A DNA stretch of 14,672 bases from Gemmatimonadota bacterium (GTDB taxonomy: Bacteria > Gemmatimonadota > Gemmatimonadetes > Longimicrobiales > Gaopeijiaceae): assembly GCA_003695865.1 (NCBI GenBank), contig RFGQ01000687.1:1-14672 (forward strand), read 5' to 3'. Positions 7,846 to 14,378 of the stretch are shown one piece after another. Position 1 is the stretch's first letter, and the number at the start of each line of letters is the position of its first letter. The notes beneath the pieces are model-generated. The model was not told where the DNA came from. It saw only the letters and a list, made by a program, of their open reading frames with translations, and ran no database searches. The translations under genes and the position numbers were made by a program.

Positions 7846-8784
7846 GTGACCCGGGAGAGCGGCGAAGGCGGCCCTGCGGCCCGTGGCGAGGCGCCCGCGG
7901 CCGCGGAGGTACGCCGCATCGGGGTGACCGGCCGGGAGGCGGACCCACGTCTGCCCGAGGTCGTCGAGCGACTGCGCCGATTCGCCCGGGAACGGGGCCT
8001 TTCGCTCCACTTCGAAGACCATCTCGCCGCGGCCTCCGGGGGTGACCCGCTCGCTTGGGAAGAGGGCGCCGCCGATCTGGTCGTCTCGCTGGGCGGCGAC
8101 GGCACGCTGCTGCGTACCGGGCGCCTGGCCGCGGGCCTCGACATTCCTCTGCTCGGGATCAACCTCGGCCACCTGGGCTTTCTGACCGCCGCCGCCGACC
8201 GGGACCTCGAGGCGTGTCTGGAGCGCGTGCTCGAGGGCGCCTACCGCATCGATCGGCGCGCCACCCTCGAAGCCGAGATCCGGACGGGAGACGGCGGGTC
8301 CGAGCCGGCGTTGGCCTGGAACGACGTGGTGGTACACAAGTACGGGCACGCCCGGGTCACCCGGCTGGGCGTGCACGCCGAACTCGAACCGGGCGTCTGG
8401 GACGAGGTGGGCAGCTTCTCGGGTGACGGGGTGATCGTGGCGAGCCCGAGCGGCAGCACGGCTTACTCCCTGTCGGCGGGCGGTCCCATCGTGGATCCCG
8501 CGGTCGACTGCATGATCGTGACGCCGATCTGCCCCCACACTCTCGCGGTGCGGCCGCTCGTGGTGCCCGCGTCGCGTCGTGTCGCGGTCCGCGCGCTCGA
8601 CCGGACGGACGACCTGGTCGTGTCGGTCGACGGCGAGCGCGCGGTCGAGCTGCGGCGTGGGGGAGAGGTGCGTGTGCGCTGCGGCAAGGTGCGCATTCCG
8701 CTCGTTCTACTCGAGGGCGAGTCGTTCTACGGGCACGTACGCCGCAAACTCAACTGGGCGGCGCGGCCCCCTGATCTCGACTGA
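7846..8784 (+). CDS. nadK: NAD kinase (ATP/polyphosphate-dependent NAD+ kinase)
   Basis: The product is 312 residues (family about 270-310). After a polar Gly/Ala-rich leader of about 22 residues the enzyme begins at VRRIGVTG. The nucleotide-binding GGDGT is at residues 83-87, followed by LLGINLGHLGFLT. The NAD-site segment SGDGVIVASPSGSTAYSLSA has its GSTAY at 203-207. PICPHTLAVRPLV and VSVDGE complete the pattern. It phosphorylates NAD+ to NADP+ in the cytosol, feeding NADPH-dependent enzymes such as IspC and FolD. Start GTG 7846 is 13 bp after dxs with only a weak ribosome-binding site; GTG 7924 is inside the first beta-strand and unlikely. In clostridia the NAD kinase gene occupies a similar place between dxs-tlyA and argR-recN. 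Confidence 0.94.
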   Translation: MTRESGEGGPAARGEAPAAAEVRRIGVTGREADPRLPEVVERLRRFARERGLSLHFEDHLAAASGGDPLAWEEGAADLVVSLGGDGTLLRTGRLAAGLDIPLLGINLGHLGFLTAAADRDLEACLERVLEGAYRIDRRATLEAEIRTGDGGSEPALAWNDVVVHKYGHARVTRLGVHAELEPGVWDEVGSFSGDGVIVASPSGSTAYSLSAGGPIVDPAVDCMIVTPICPHTLAVRPLVVPASRRVAVRALDRTDDLVVSVDGERAVELRRGGEVRVRCGKVRIPLVLLEGESFYGHVRRKLNWAARPPDLD

Positions 8785-8809
8785 CGCGTCCAGGCGGCGC
8801 GAAGCCCCA

Positions 8810-8839
8810 TTGAACCGCCCGCTTGCCGGCGCCTAGATT
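8810..8839 (+). promoter_or_regulatory. Candidate sigma-70-type promoter for recN
   Basis: TTGAAC (8810-8815) and TAGATT (8834-8839) are 18 bp apart, about 90 bp upstream of recN and 25 bp after the nadK stop. This is one of the two best hexamer pairs in the window and implies that recN can be expressed independently of the metabolic genes. Confidence 0.55.
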
Positions 8840-8849
8840 GGCCGGCGCC
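8825..8849. repeat. 9-bp direct repeat around the recN -10 element
   Basis: GCCGGCGCC occurs at 8825-8833 (promoter spacer) and again at 8841-8849 (expected transcription start), 16 bp apart, flanking TAGATT. Each unit contains the palindromes GCCGGC and GGCGCC. The placement would suit an operator, but GC-rich DNA makes such repeats fairly likely by chance. No known LexA-type box was recognised. Confidence 0.4.
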
Positions 8850-8926
8850 CAGCAGCCCGGTAGCGGGCACCCGCCGCCGCCGGGCGGGGCGCATCCCGTC
8901 GGGCGTTCTTCCGAGGCACGGGAGCC

Positions 8927-10597
8927 ATGCTGCTCGAACTGCGCATTCGCAACTTCGCGGTCATCGACGACCTGAGCGTGACGCTGCGCCCGGGCCTGAA
9001 CGCCCTTTCGGGCGAGACCGGCGCCGGCAAGTCGATCGTGGTGGGCGCTCTTTCGCTGCTGCTGGGCGAGCGCGCCTCGTCCGAGGTGGTGCGCGCGGGC
9101 GAGGCGCGCGCCGTGGTCGAGGGCGTGTTCGACGTCACGGGCCGCGAGGACGTCGCCGCCCTGCTCGACGAGATGGGCCTCGAGGCCGAGGACGGCCTGC
9201 TCATCCTCCGCCGCGAGGTCGCCCAGGGGGGGCGTAACCGCGCGTGGGTGAACGGTTCGCCCGCGACGGCGGGCAACGTGGGCCGTCTGGGCGCGCGCCT
9301 CGTGGACCTGCACGGTCAGCACGACCACCAGACGCTGCTGAGGCGAGACGCTCAGCGGGCGATTCTCGACGCCTTCGCCGGTGCGACCGACCTGCAGGCG
9401 GAAGTGGCCGAGGCCCACCGGACGCTGCTCGAGCTCCGGCGCGAGCGCGAGGCCCGCCAGGCGCGCGCGCGCGAACTCGAATCCCAACTGGACTTTCTGC
9501 GCTTCCAGGCCGACGAGATCGCGGCGGCCGGTCTCGAAACGGGCGAGGACGAGGCGCTCGAGGCCGAGGCGCGCCGCCTGGAGCATGCCGAGGAGTTGAT
9601 CGGCGAGGCGGGCCGCGCCCACGAGGCGCTCTACGAGGGCGACGATTCGGTGGCAGACCGCCTGGCGGCGCTGCGGTCGGCCGTCGAGCACCTGGCGCGT
9701 ATCGACCCCCTCTGGGAGGAAGGGGCGGCCGAACTGGACCAGGCCTATCACCTGGTGGTCGATGTGGGACGCCGTCTGGGCGACTACGCAGCCGGGGTGG
9801 AGCACGACCCCGAGCGCCTCGCCGAGGTGCGCCGGCGCCTCGACCTGCTCTTCCGCCTGAAGCGGAAGTACGGCCCGACCCTGGCCGACGTCATCGCCAC
9901 CGGCGAGCGCCTGGCGGCCGAGGTGCGCGAGGCCGAGGGGGCGGAGGTCGATCTGGCCGACCTGGACCGCGCGTTGGCCGAGGCCGAGGCTCGCGCACGG
10001 GAGCGCGCGGGCGCGCTGAGCGAGGCGCGGTCGGCCGCCGCGGCACGGCTGGGCGAGGCCGTCGAGGCCCTCCTGCCCGACCTGGGGCTCGAGGGTGGGC
10101 GGTTCCTCGCGCGGCTCGAGCCGGCCGACGAACTGCGCGCCTACGGCATGGAGAACGTCGAGTTCCTCGTCAGCCTCAACGAAGGCTTCGAGCCCAGGCC
10201 GCTATCGCGCGTGGCCAGCGGCGGCGAGCTGTCGAGGGTCATGCTCGCGCTCAAGACCGTGTTGGCCGACGTGGACCGCGTGCCCACGCTCGTCTTCGAC
10301 GAGATCGACGCGGGGATCGGGGGAGAGGTGGCCGTGCGCGTGGCGGAGCGCCTGCGGGACGTGGCGCACAGGCATCAGGTGTTCGTCGTCACGCACCTGC
10401 CCCAGATCGCCTCTCGGGCGGACCACCACCTGCTGGTGCGCAAGGGCGCATCCGGAGGAGCCACCGTGACCACGGTCGCGGCGCTCGACGGCGAAGAGCG
10501 CGTCGAGGAGGTCGCCCGCATGCTCGGTGGTGACCCGGCCTCGCAGGCTTCACGGGAGCACGCCCGGGAACTGCTGGCGGCCGCAGACGGCCGGTAG
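8927..10597 (+). CDS. recN: DNA repair protein RecN (SMC-like ATPase)
   Basis: The 556-residue product matches RecN length (E. coli 553). It opens with MLLELRIRNFAVIDDL and a Walker A GETGAGKS at 29-36. A central antiparallel coiled coil (about 150-370, rich in Glu, Ala, Arg) follows. The ABC signature SGGELSR is at 431-437 and Walker B LVFDEIDAGIGG carries Asp458 and Glu459. The switch segment VTHLPQIASRADHH ends the ATPase core. RecN is an SMC-related cytoplasmic ATPase that tethers DNA ends and promotes sister cohesion during double-strand-break repair with RecA. ATG 8927 is set by family conservation; GGAG is only 2 nt away, with GAGG at 8913-8916 a better-spaced alternative. A separate promoter precedes it. 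It converges on the next gene with a 50-bp gap. Confidence 0.97.
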   Translation: MLLELRIRNFAVIDDLSVTLRPGLNALSGETGAGKSIVVGALSLLLGERASSEVVRAGEARAVVEGVFDVTGREDVAALLDEMGLEAEDGLLILRREVAQGGRNRAWVNGSPATAGNVGRLGARLVDLHGQHDHQTLLRRDAQRAILDAFAGATDLQAEVAEAHRTLLELRREREARQARARELESQLDFLRFQADEIAAAGLETGEDEALEAEARRLEHAEELIGEAGRAHEALYEGDDSVADRLAALRSAVEHLARIDPLWEEGAAELDQAYHLVVDVGRRLGDYAAGVEHDPERLAEVRRRLDLLFRLKRKYGPTLADVIATGERLAAEVREAEGAEVDLADLDRALAEAEARARERAGALSEARSAAAARLGEAVEALLPDLGLEGGRFLARLEPADELRAYGMENVEFLVSLNEGFEPRPLSRVASGGELSRVMLALKTVLADVDRVPTLVFDEIDAGIGGEVAVRVAERLRDVAHRHQVFVVTHLPQIASRADHHLLVRKGASGGATVTTVAALDGEERVEEVARMLGGDPASQASREHARELLAAADGR

Positions 10598-10647
10598 GGC
10601 CGCGGCCTCGGACGCCGCCCCGGCCCCGTGCGCGACCGGGCGGGCCG
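10598..10647. other. 50-bp convergent intergenic gap
   Basis: This lies between the stops of recN (plus) and the barrel protein gene (minus). It is almost wholly G+C, with a 6-bp inverted repeat CGGCCC (10621-10626) and GGGCCG (10642-10647). No T-run follows on either strand, so a bidirectional intrinsic terminator is possible but not demonstrated. Confidence 0.35.
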
Positions 10648-12300
10648 TCAGAAGATGTCGCGCACCAGCCGCACCCCGAACTGGACGCCCGTGCGGTCGA
10701 GCGTGTGCACACCCGAACCGGCCGCGTCCCAGAAGATCTGGAAGCGGAACTCCACCGGGCGTACGGAGGCCCCCGCACGCCAGCGCGGCAAGGTGGAGTA
10801 GACCAGGCCGAGACCGGCCGTGGTTGCCGACGCGTCGGTGCCGCGGACGGCCGCCGATCGGTCGAGCCCGGGCGGGGCTCCGGCGGGTAGCGTGAGCTGG
10901 TCGGCGCCGCGCGACCAGTGGGTCAGGTCGAGCGCCAGCGTGACTTCGCGGGTGAGGGCGACGCGTGGGGTCACCCGCAGGAACACCTGGTCGCCGGGGG
11001 CCCAGCGCACCCGCTGGCGGCTCGACGCCTCGGGCAGCGCGGCCTCGGGAGGCGCGACTCGCATCGTGCGATCGCCTTCCTGCTGCCGCGTGTAGCGCAC
11101 GTCGGCCCACACCCCCCACGGCCCGCGCGCCCGGAAGTTCGCGAAGAGGCGTCCCTCGACATCGAGCTGTCCGTCGCCCGAACCGCGGTCGACCAGGTTG
11201 TCGGGGTCGTCCTGGGTGCCCGTGGGTAGGCGGATCAGCAGCCCCCCACCCAGCTCGAGAGAGGCCCCTTCGGCCCCCGCACTGTCCGCCCAGCGCCAGC
11301 GTGCGACGCGTGCGTTGGCGAAGAGCTCCACGTCGCCGAGCTCGAAACCGCTCGTCCAGGTGGCCAGGGGCGCCGCTCCGATGCCCAACGCCGGGCTCGT
11401 GACCAGATCGTCGAAGAAGCCGTCGCCGAGCGGCTCGGTGGCGAGCGGGGGGGCGGTGGGGAAGGTGTTCACACCGAAGGCGCGGAAGCGCGCGTCGAGC
11501 GTGCCCGCACGCGCGAGGATCGCATCGCCGAGCGACGAACCCGCGAGCGGGAACACGCCCTGGCCCAGGTAGGCGTCCCGCATCCCCGTGAGGAAGTCCT
11601 GCGACTCGGCCAGCAGCGCGGTCCCGCTCGAGCAGTCCGGCGCCTGGGCCGCGCAGGCGTCTTCCACACGCTGCCTGAGCTGGAAGACGGCGACCTCCAT
11701 GGAGTTGAGAAAGTCCGAGACGTCGGCCGGATCCGAAACGATGGGCGTGAGCCCCACGTTGGCCGAGTCGGGGCGGTAGGCCGACTGCACCTCGGCGCGG
11801 CGGCGCACGAAGGGCGCCGTGCCACCCACCGAGAGCCAGTCGAATACGCCCACGTCGACGCGCAGCGGCACCCGCAGGGCGCTCTGAGTGATCACGACGT
11901 CCGAGACGCCGAGGGTGAAGGGGGCGACCGACTCGCCCGGCAGCGCACGCCGCAGGCCCTCTTCGGCGCGCTGCAGCGCCGGAACCACCGATGCGCCGAG
12001 CGGATCGGCCGAGAACCGGGCCCCCAACGCCTCGCGCCCGTCGGCGCCGAAGACGTGGTCGGCGGACTCGAAGAGTGCACGGATCGAGAAGCGCAGGCGT
12101 CCGGGTTCGAGGAGCGGCCCATCGGTCTCCACGGCGCTTCCGTCGGCGCCGGCCTGGGCGTGCAGCGGGGCCGGGAAGCCCATGGCGCCCGCCGCGCCGC
12201 AGACCAGCAGGACGAGAGCCCCGAGGCCGGACCCGGCACGGAGGGATCGGGAGGGGCGCCGCGAGGCGCACGCGGAGCTTCGTCTACGGCCGGGATGCAC
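10648..12300 (-). CDS. Secreted protein, probable outer-membrane beta-barrel of unknown function
   Basis: The product has 550 residues from GTG 12300, with GGAG 10 nt upstream. An Arg-rich start is followed by a hydrophobic core (GLGALVLLVCGAAGAMG) and a likely signal peptidase I site after PLHA (Ala48). No lipobox is present, because the residue before Cys34 is Val. The mature protein alternates short amphipathic strands (LRVPLRVDVGVFDWLSVGG, ASLELGGGLLIRLPTG, QVFLRVTPRVALTREVTLALD) and ends in Phe (FGVRLVRDIF), the usual outer-membrane insertion signal. A largely helical insert at about 165-290 carries Cys216 and Cys223 that could form a disulfide. I recognise no family or substrate. Possible roles are porin-like transport or surface display. 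It is monocistronic and convergent with recN. Confidence 0.75.
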   Translation of the reverse strand: MHPGRRRSSACASRRPSRSLRAGSGLGALVLLVCGAAGAMGFPAPLHAQAGADGSAVETDGPLLEPGRLRFSIRALFESADHVFGADGREALGARFSADPLGASVVPALQRAEEGLRRALPGESVAPFTLGVSDVVITQSALRVPLRVDVGVFDWLSVGGTAPFVRRRAEVQSAYRPDSANVGLTPIVSDPADVSDFLNSMEVAVFQLRQRVEDACAAQAPDCSSGTALLAESQDFLTGMRDAYLGQGVFPLAGSSLGDAILARAGTLDARFRAFGVNTFPTAPPLATEPLGDGFFDDLVTSPALGIGAAPLATWTSGFELGDVELFANARVARWRWADSAGAEGASLELGGGLLIRLPTGTQDDPDNLVDRGSGDGQLDVEGRLFANFRARGPWGVWADVRYTRQQEGDRTMRVAPPEAALPEASSRQRVRWAPGDQVFLRVTPRVALTREVTLALDLTHWSRGADQLTLPAGAPPGLDRSAAVRGTDASATTAGLGLVYSTLPRWRAGASVRPVEFRFQIFWDAAGSGVHTLDRTGVQFGVRLVRDIF

Positions 12301-12363
12301 GCGTCTCGGACTCCGATCGAAGGGTCTGCGTCGCGGCCCGGCGGGCCGCCGTAACGGCCCGGA

Positions 12364-12392
12364 ACATAACGACCTGAGGCGGCCAGCGGGAA
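12364..12392 (-). promoter_or_regulatory. Weak candidate promoter for the barrel protein gene
   Basis: On the reverse strand TTCCCG (12392-12387) and TTATGT (12369-12364) are 17 bp apart, about 60 bp before GTG 12300. The -35 is poor. Its edge lies next to the -35 of the divergent tRNA promoter, so the two would be back to back. Confidence 0.3.
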
Positions 12393-12393
12393 C

Positions 12394-12422
12394 TTGACAC
12401 CCCCCCGTGGGGGTCCTACAAT
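12394..12422 (+). promoter_or_regulatory. Near-consensus sigma-70 promoter for the tRNA pair
   Basis: TTGACA (12394-12399, perfect) and TACAAT (12417-12422, 5 of 6) have the optimal 17-bp spacer. The spacer region contains the inverted repeat ACCCCC (12399-12404) and GGGGGT (12409-12414). Transcription should begin near 12430, about 68 nt before tRNA-Gly. Confidence 0.9.
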
Positions 12423-12436
12423 TCGGGCCACATCGT

Positions 12437-12489
12437 CGGTGCTTTTCGAAGTCTTCGAGGGCGGTTCCGTCCGGGCTCCGGGAGCACCG
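12437..12489 (+). other. Foldable 5' leader of the tRNA transcript
   Basis: CGGTGCT (12437-12443) and AGCACCG (12483-12489) can pair, enclosing a smaller TCGAA/TTCGA hairpin (12446-12458) and a possible CCGG-GCT-CCGG stem. The leader could therefore fold as a branched structure just before the RNase P site. It resembles no RNA family that I recognise. Confidence 0.35.
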
Positions 12490-12497
12490 TTCCTGTT

Positions 12498-12570
<73 letters not shown>

Positions 12571-12580
12571 CTGAAGAGGC

Positions 12581-12604
12581 GGCCGCTCACGGGCGGCCCC
12601 TTTT
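12581..12604 (+). other. Short hairpin plus T-run between the two tRNAs
   Basis: GGCCGC (12581-12586) and GCGGCC (12593-12598) form a 6-bp stem with a 6-nt loop, followed by CCTTTT. It looks like a weak intrinsic terminator. Since tRNA-Cys follows immediately with no promoter of its own, it more probably acts as an attenuator or processing landmark. Confidence 0.45.
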
Positions 12605-12608
12605 CGTT

Positions 12609-12680
12609 GGCGCCGTAGCCAAGTGGTAAGGCAGAGGCCTGCAAAGCCTTTATTCCCCGGTTCGAATCCGGGCGGCGCCT
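12609..12680 (+). tRNA. tRNA-Cys (anticodon GCA)
   Basis: This is a 72-nt cloverleaf. The acceptor GGCGCCG (12609-12615) pairs with CGGCGCC (12673-12679) and the discriminator is T, a cysteine identity element. The anticodon stem GAGGC/GCCTT encloses loop CTGCAAA with GCA at 12641-12643. The T arm is CCCGG-TTCGAAT-CCGGG. CCA is not encoded. The order Gly(GCC)-Cys(GCA) is the same as in the E. coli glyW-cysT-leuZ operon, but no leucine tRNA follows here. Confidence 0.97.
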
Positions 12681-12689
12681 CTGACCCGT

Positions 12690-12730
12690 GCACGACCCCG
12701 GCACGCGGATGCGCGCCGGGGTCGTCGTGC
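12690..12730 (+). terminator. GC-rich hairpin ending the tRNA transcript
   Basis: ACGACCCCGGC (12692-12702) pairs perfectly with GCCGGGGTCGT (12715-12725). Alternatively GCAC (12690-12693) and GTGC (12727-12730) extend the stem with a small bulge. It starts 10 nt after tRNA-Cys. There is no T-run, so it may be a U-less terminator or a 3' processing/stability element. Confidence 0.55.
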
Positions 12731-12884
12731 GATGGAGACGGATGGAGGCCGACAGCGGCGGCGTGGTGTCACGCGGTTTCCGCCCTGCATCCCGCGTCGC
12801 TGCGGGTAGGGGAGGCGTTCGTCGACCGCGGCCGAGCCACGGCGCCGCTTTACGCCTGCGGCTTCGGCGGCACGCCCGCGGGGC
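12731..12884. other. Convergent intergenic stretch without recognisable gene
   Basis: This lies between the tRNA terminator hairpin and the 3' end of the envelope operon. Open frames here are only readthroughs of GC-rich DNA with no ribosome-binding site or recognisable protein. The stretch is rich in small GC inverted repeats, but none is a convincing terminator for the minus-strand operon. Confidence 0.5.
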
Positions 12885-13742
12885 TCAGAACGCCAGCAGG
12901 CGCGTGATGTTGAATCCCCAGTGCCAGTTCGACGGTTTGAACGAGCTCGCGGCGCCCGCGGGGTACTGTGCGGGGTTCATGCGCAGAGCGTTGGTCACCT
13001 CGAGCTTGAAGAAGTGACCGCCCGTCTCCAGTTGGATCCCCAGAGCTCCGGCGTCGTGCCGCAGGTCGGTGCGTGCCTCGGTGAGGTTCCACTCGCCGAC
13101 GAGTGCGACGACCTCACCCAGGTAGAGCGCACCGTTCACGCCGAGCGCGAATGCGTCGTCGGCGTCGGGCTCGCGAATGTAGGGGTTGTGCACGAACGTG
13201 GGCACGATCCCCACGGCGGCCCGCTTGCCCAATCCGACGTTCGCAACGCCCTGAAAATAGTACTGGAAGTTCCGGTCGTCGCCGTCGCTGCGTCCGGGAA
13301 CCTCCGTGTTCCAGGCGCCACCGGCCACGAGCGCCAACATTAGGGGTGCCGAACCGCCGCGCTCGTAGGCGCGCACCCTCAGGTTGAGATCGACGTTGTC
13401 ATCCAGATTGGAGCGCTGGAGGGTGAGTTGCACCCGGTCGCTCAGCCCGTACGCGAGTCCGATCCGGTTCCGGATCGGACCGTCGAAGCCGAGGAACGCG
13501 TCGGTGTCGCCGATCTCGGGCAGGAATCGGTGGGAGATCTCGAAGAGCCACTCCCCCTGCGCAATGGTTTCGGCCGTGGGCAGGTTGAGCGCCTGTGTGG
13601 AGTGAAACACGGTGACGGGCACGGCGGTCTGTGGAGCGCGACGACGCCAGCGCGTGGGGCGCTCGGGGTCCTGCGCGTGGACCATGCCGGGGGCGAGCAG
13701 GAGGGCGAGAGCCGTCAGGGTGAGCGTGCGACGAGGCGTCAT
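12885..13742 (-). CDS. DUF5777-like outer-membrane beta-barrel protein
   Basis: The product has 285 residues with a clear signal peptide (MTPRRTLTLTALALLLAPGM, predicted cleavage after VHA, residue 23). The mature part has the pattern I associate with DUF5777 beta-barrels: ALNLPTAETIAQGEWLFEIS followed by HRFLPEI, FDGPIRNRIGLAYGLSDRVQ, then alternating strands and a C-terminal WGFNITRLLAF ending in Phe, as outer-membrane proteins do. The function of the family is unknown. The ATG overlaps the stop of the upstream YceI gene by 4 bp (ATGA), with GGAG about 9 nt upstream, so the two are translationally coupled. It is the last gene of the operon cytochrome-YceI-barrel, which suggests an outer-membrane partner for those periplasmic proteins. 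The DUF assignment is from memory of the family pattern. Confidence 0.8.
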   Translation of the reverse strand: MTPRRTLTLTALALLLAPGMVHAQDPERPTRWRRRAPQTAVPVTVFHSTQALNLPTAETIAQGEWLFEISHRFLPEIGDTDAFLGFDGPIRNRIGLAYGLSDRVQLTLQRSNLDDNVDLNLRVRAYERGGSAPLMLALVAGGAWNTEVPGRSDGDDRNFQYYFQGVANVGLGKRAAVGIVPTFVHNPYIREPDADDAFALGVNGALYLGEVVALVGEWNLTEARTDLRHDAGALGIQLETGGHFFKLEVTNALRMNPAQYPAGAASSFKPSNWHWGFNITRLLAF

Positions 13743-14368
13743 GATCCGTTCTCCGAAGCGGCCGTCAGGTGGAAATCGAGCTCGACGCGGATGTCGTTGC
13801 TGAGTTTGAGGAACATGATCCGCGGGATCTCGATGTCGAAGTCCGAGAGCTGCAGCCCGAAGGCGCAACCCACGCGCAGCGGCGGCGCCGCGCCGTCCAC
13901 CCGGCATTCCACCGTGAGCGGGCGTTCGACCCCGTGCACGCCGAACGTGCCCGAGGCGACCACGCGGAAGCGCCCGGGCCCGTCGGTGCGGATGCGGTCG
14001 ACCCCGCCCCGGAACGTGGCGTAGGGGTACTTCTCGACCTCCAGGTAGTTGTCGCGCATGTGGCGGTTGCGCCGGCGGATCCCCGTGTCGAGCGAGGCGA
14101 GGTCGACCTCGAAGTAGAGCTCGGAGCCTTCGGGGTCGTCGACTTCACGCAGGCCGCCGCCGTCGAGCCGCACGTATCCGTCGATCCGGTCGGTGACGCC
14201 GGCGAATTCCTCGGTGGGCGCCCGGCTGATGAAGCGTACCACGTTGTCGGCGTCGATATCGACGACGAACTCCTGAGCGCCCGCCGGCGTGGGCACCGCC
14301 GGCGGAAGGAGGCACGCGACCAGGACGAGCGCGGTGCGGCGCGCGAGGCGGAGGGGCCACGAGGTCAT
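13739..14368 (-). CDS. YceI-family secreted protein (lipocalin-like, isoprenoid-binding fold)
   Basis: The product has 209 residues. A signal peptide (Arg-rich start, LVLVACLLPPAVP core, cleavage probably after AGA, residue 31) directs it to the periplasm. The mature domain of about 175 residues is typical of YceI: DADNVVRFISRAPTEEFAGV, then the VDLASLDTGIRRRNRHMRDN-YLEVEKYPYATFRG hallmark, GTFGVHGVERPLTV and a final strand IRVELDFHLTA. Family members form an extended lipocalin-like barrel, and solved examples bind long polyisoprenoid chains or quinones in the cavity. The ATG is 10 bp after the cytochrome gene, with GAGG upstream. The stop overlaps the next gene. The ligand here is unknown. 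Confidence 0.93.
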   Translation of the reverse strand: MTSWPLRLARRTALVLVACLLPPAVPTPAGAQEFVVDIDADNVVRFISRAPTEEFAGVTDRIDGYVRLDGGGLREVDDPEGSELYFEVDLASLDTGIRRRNRHMRDNYLEVEKYPYATFRGGVDRIRTDGPGRFRVVASGTFGVHGVERPLTVECRVDGAAPPLRVGCAFGLQLSDFDIEIPRIMFLKLSNDIRVELDFHLTAASENGS

Positions 14369-14378
14369 GACGGTCGCC

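Noticed and set aside
12688..13017. 109-residue plus-strand open frame after tRNA-Cys
   Set aside because: It begins inside the terminator hairpin, runs into the antisense of the DUF5777-like gene, and has no family resemblance.
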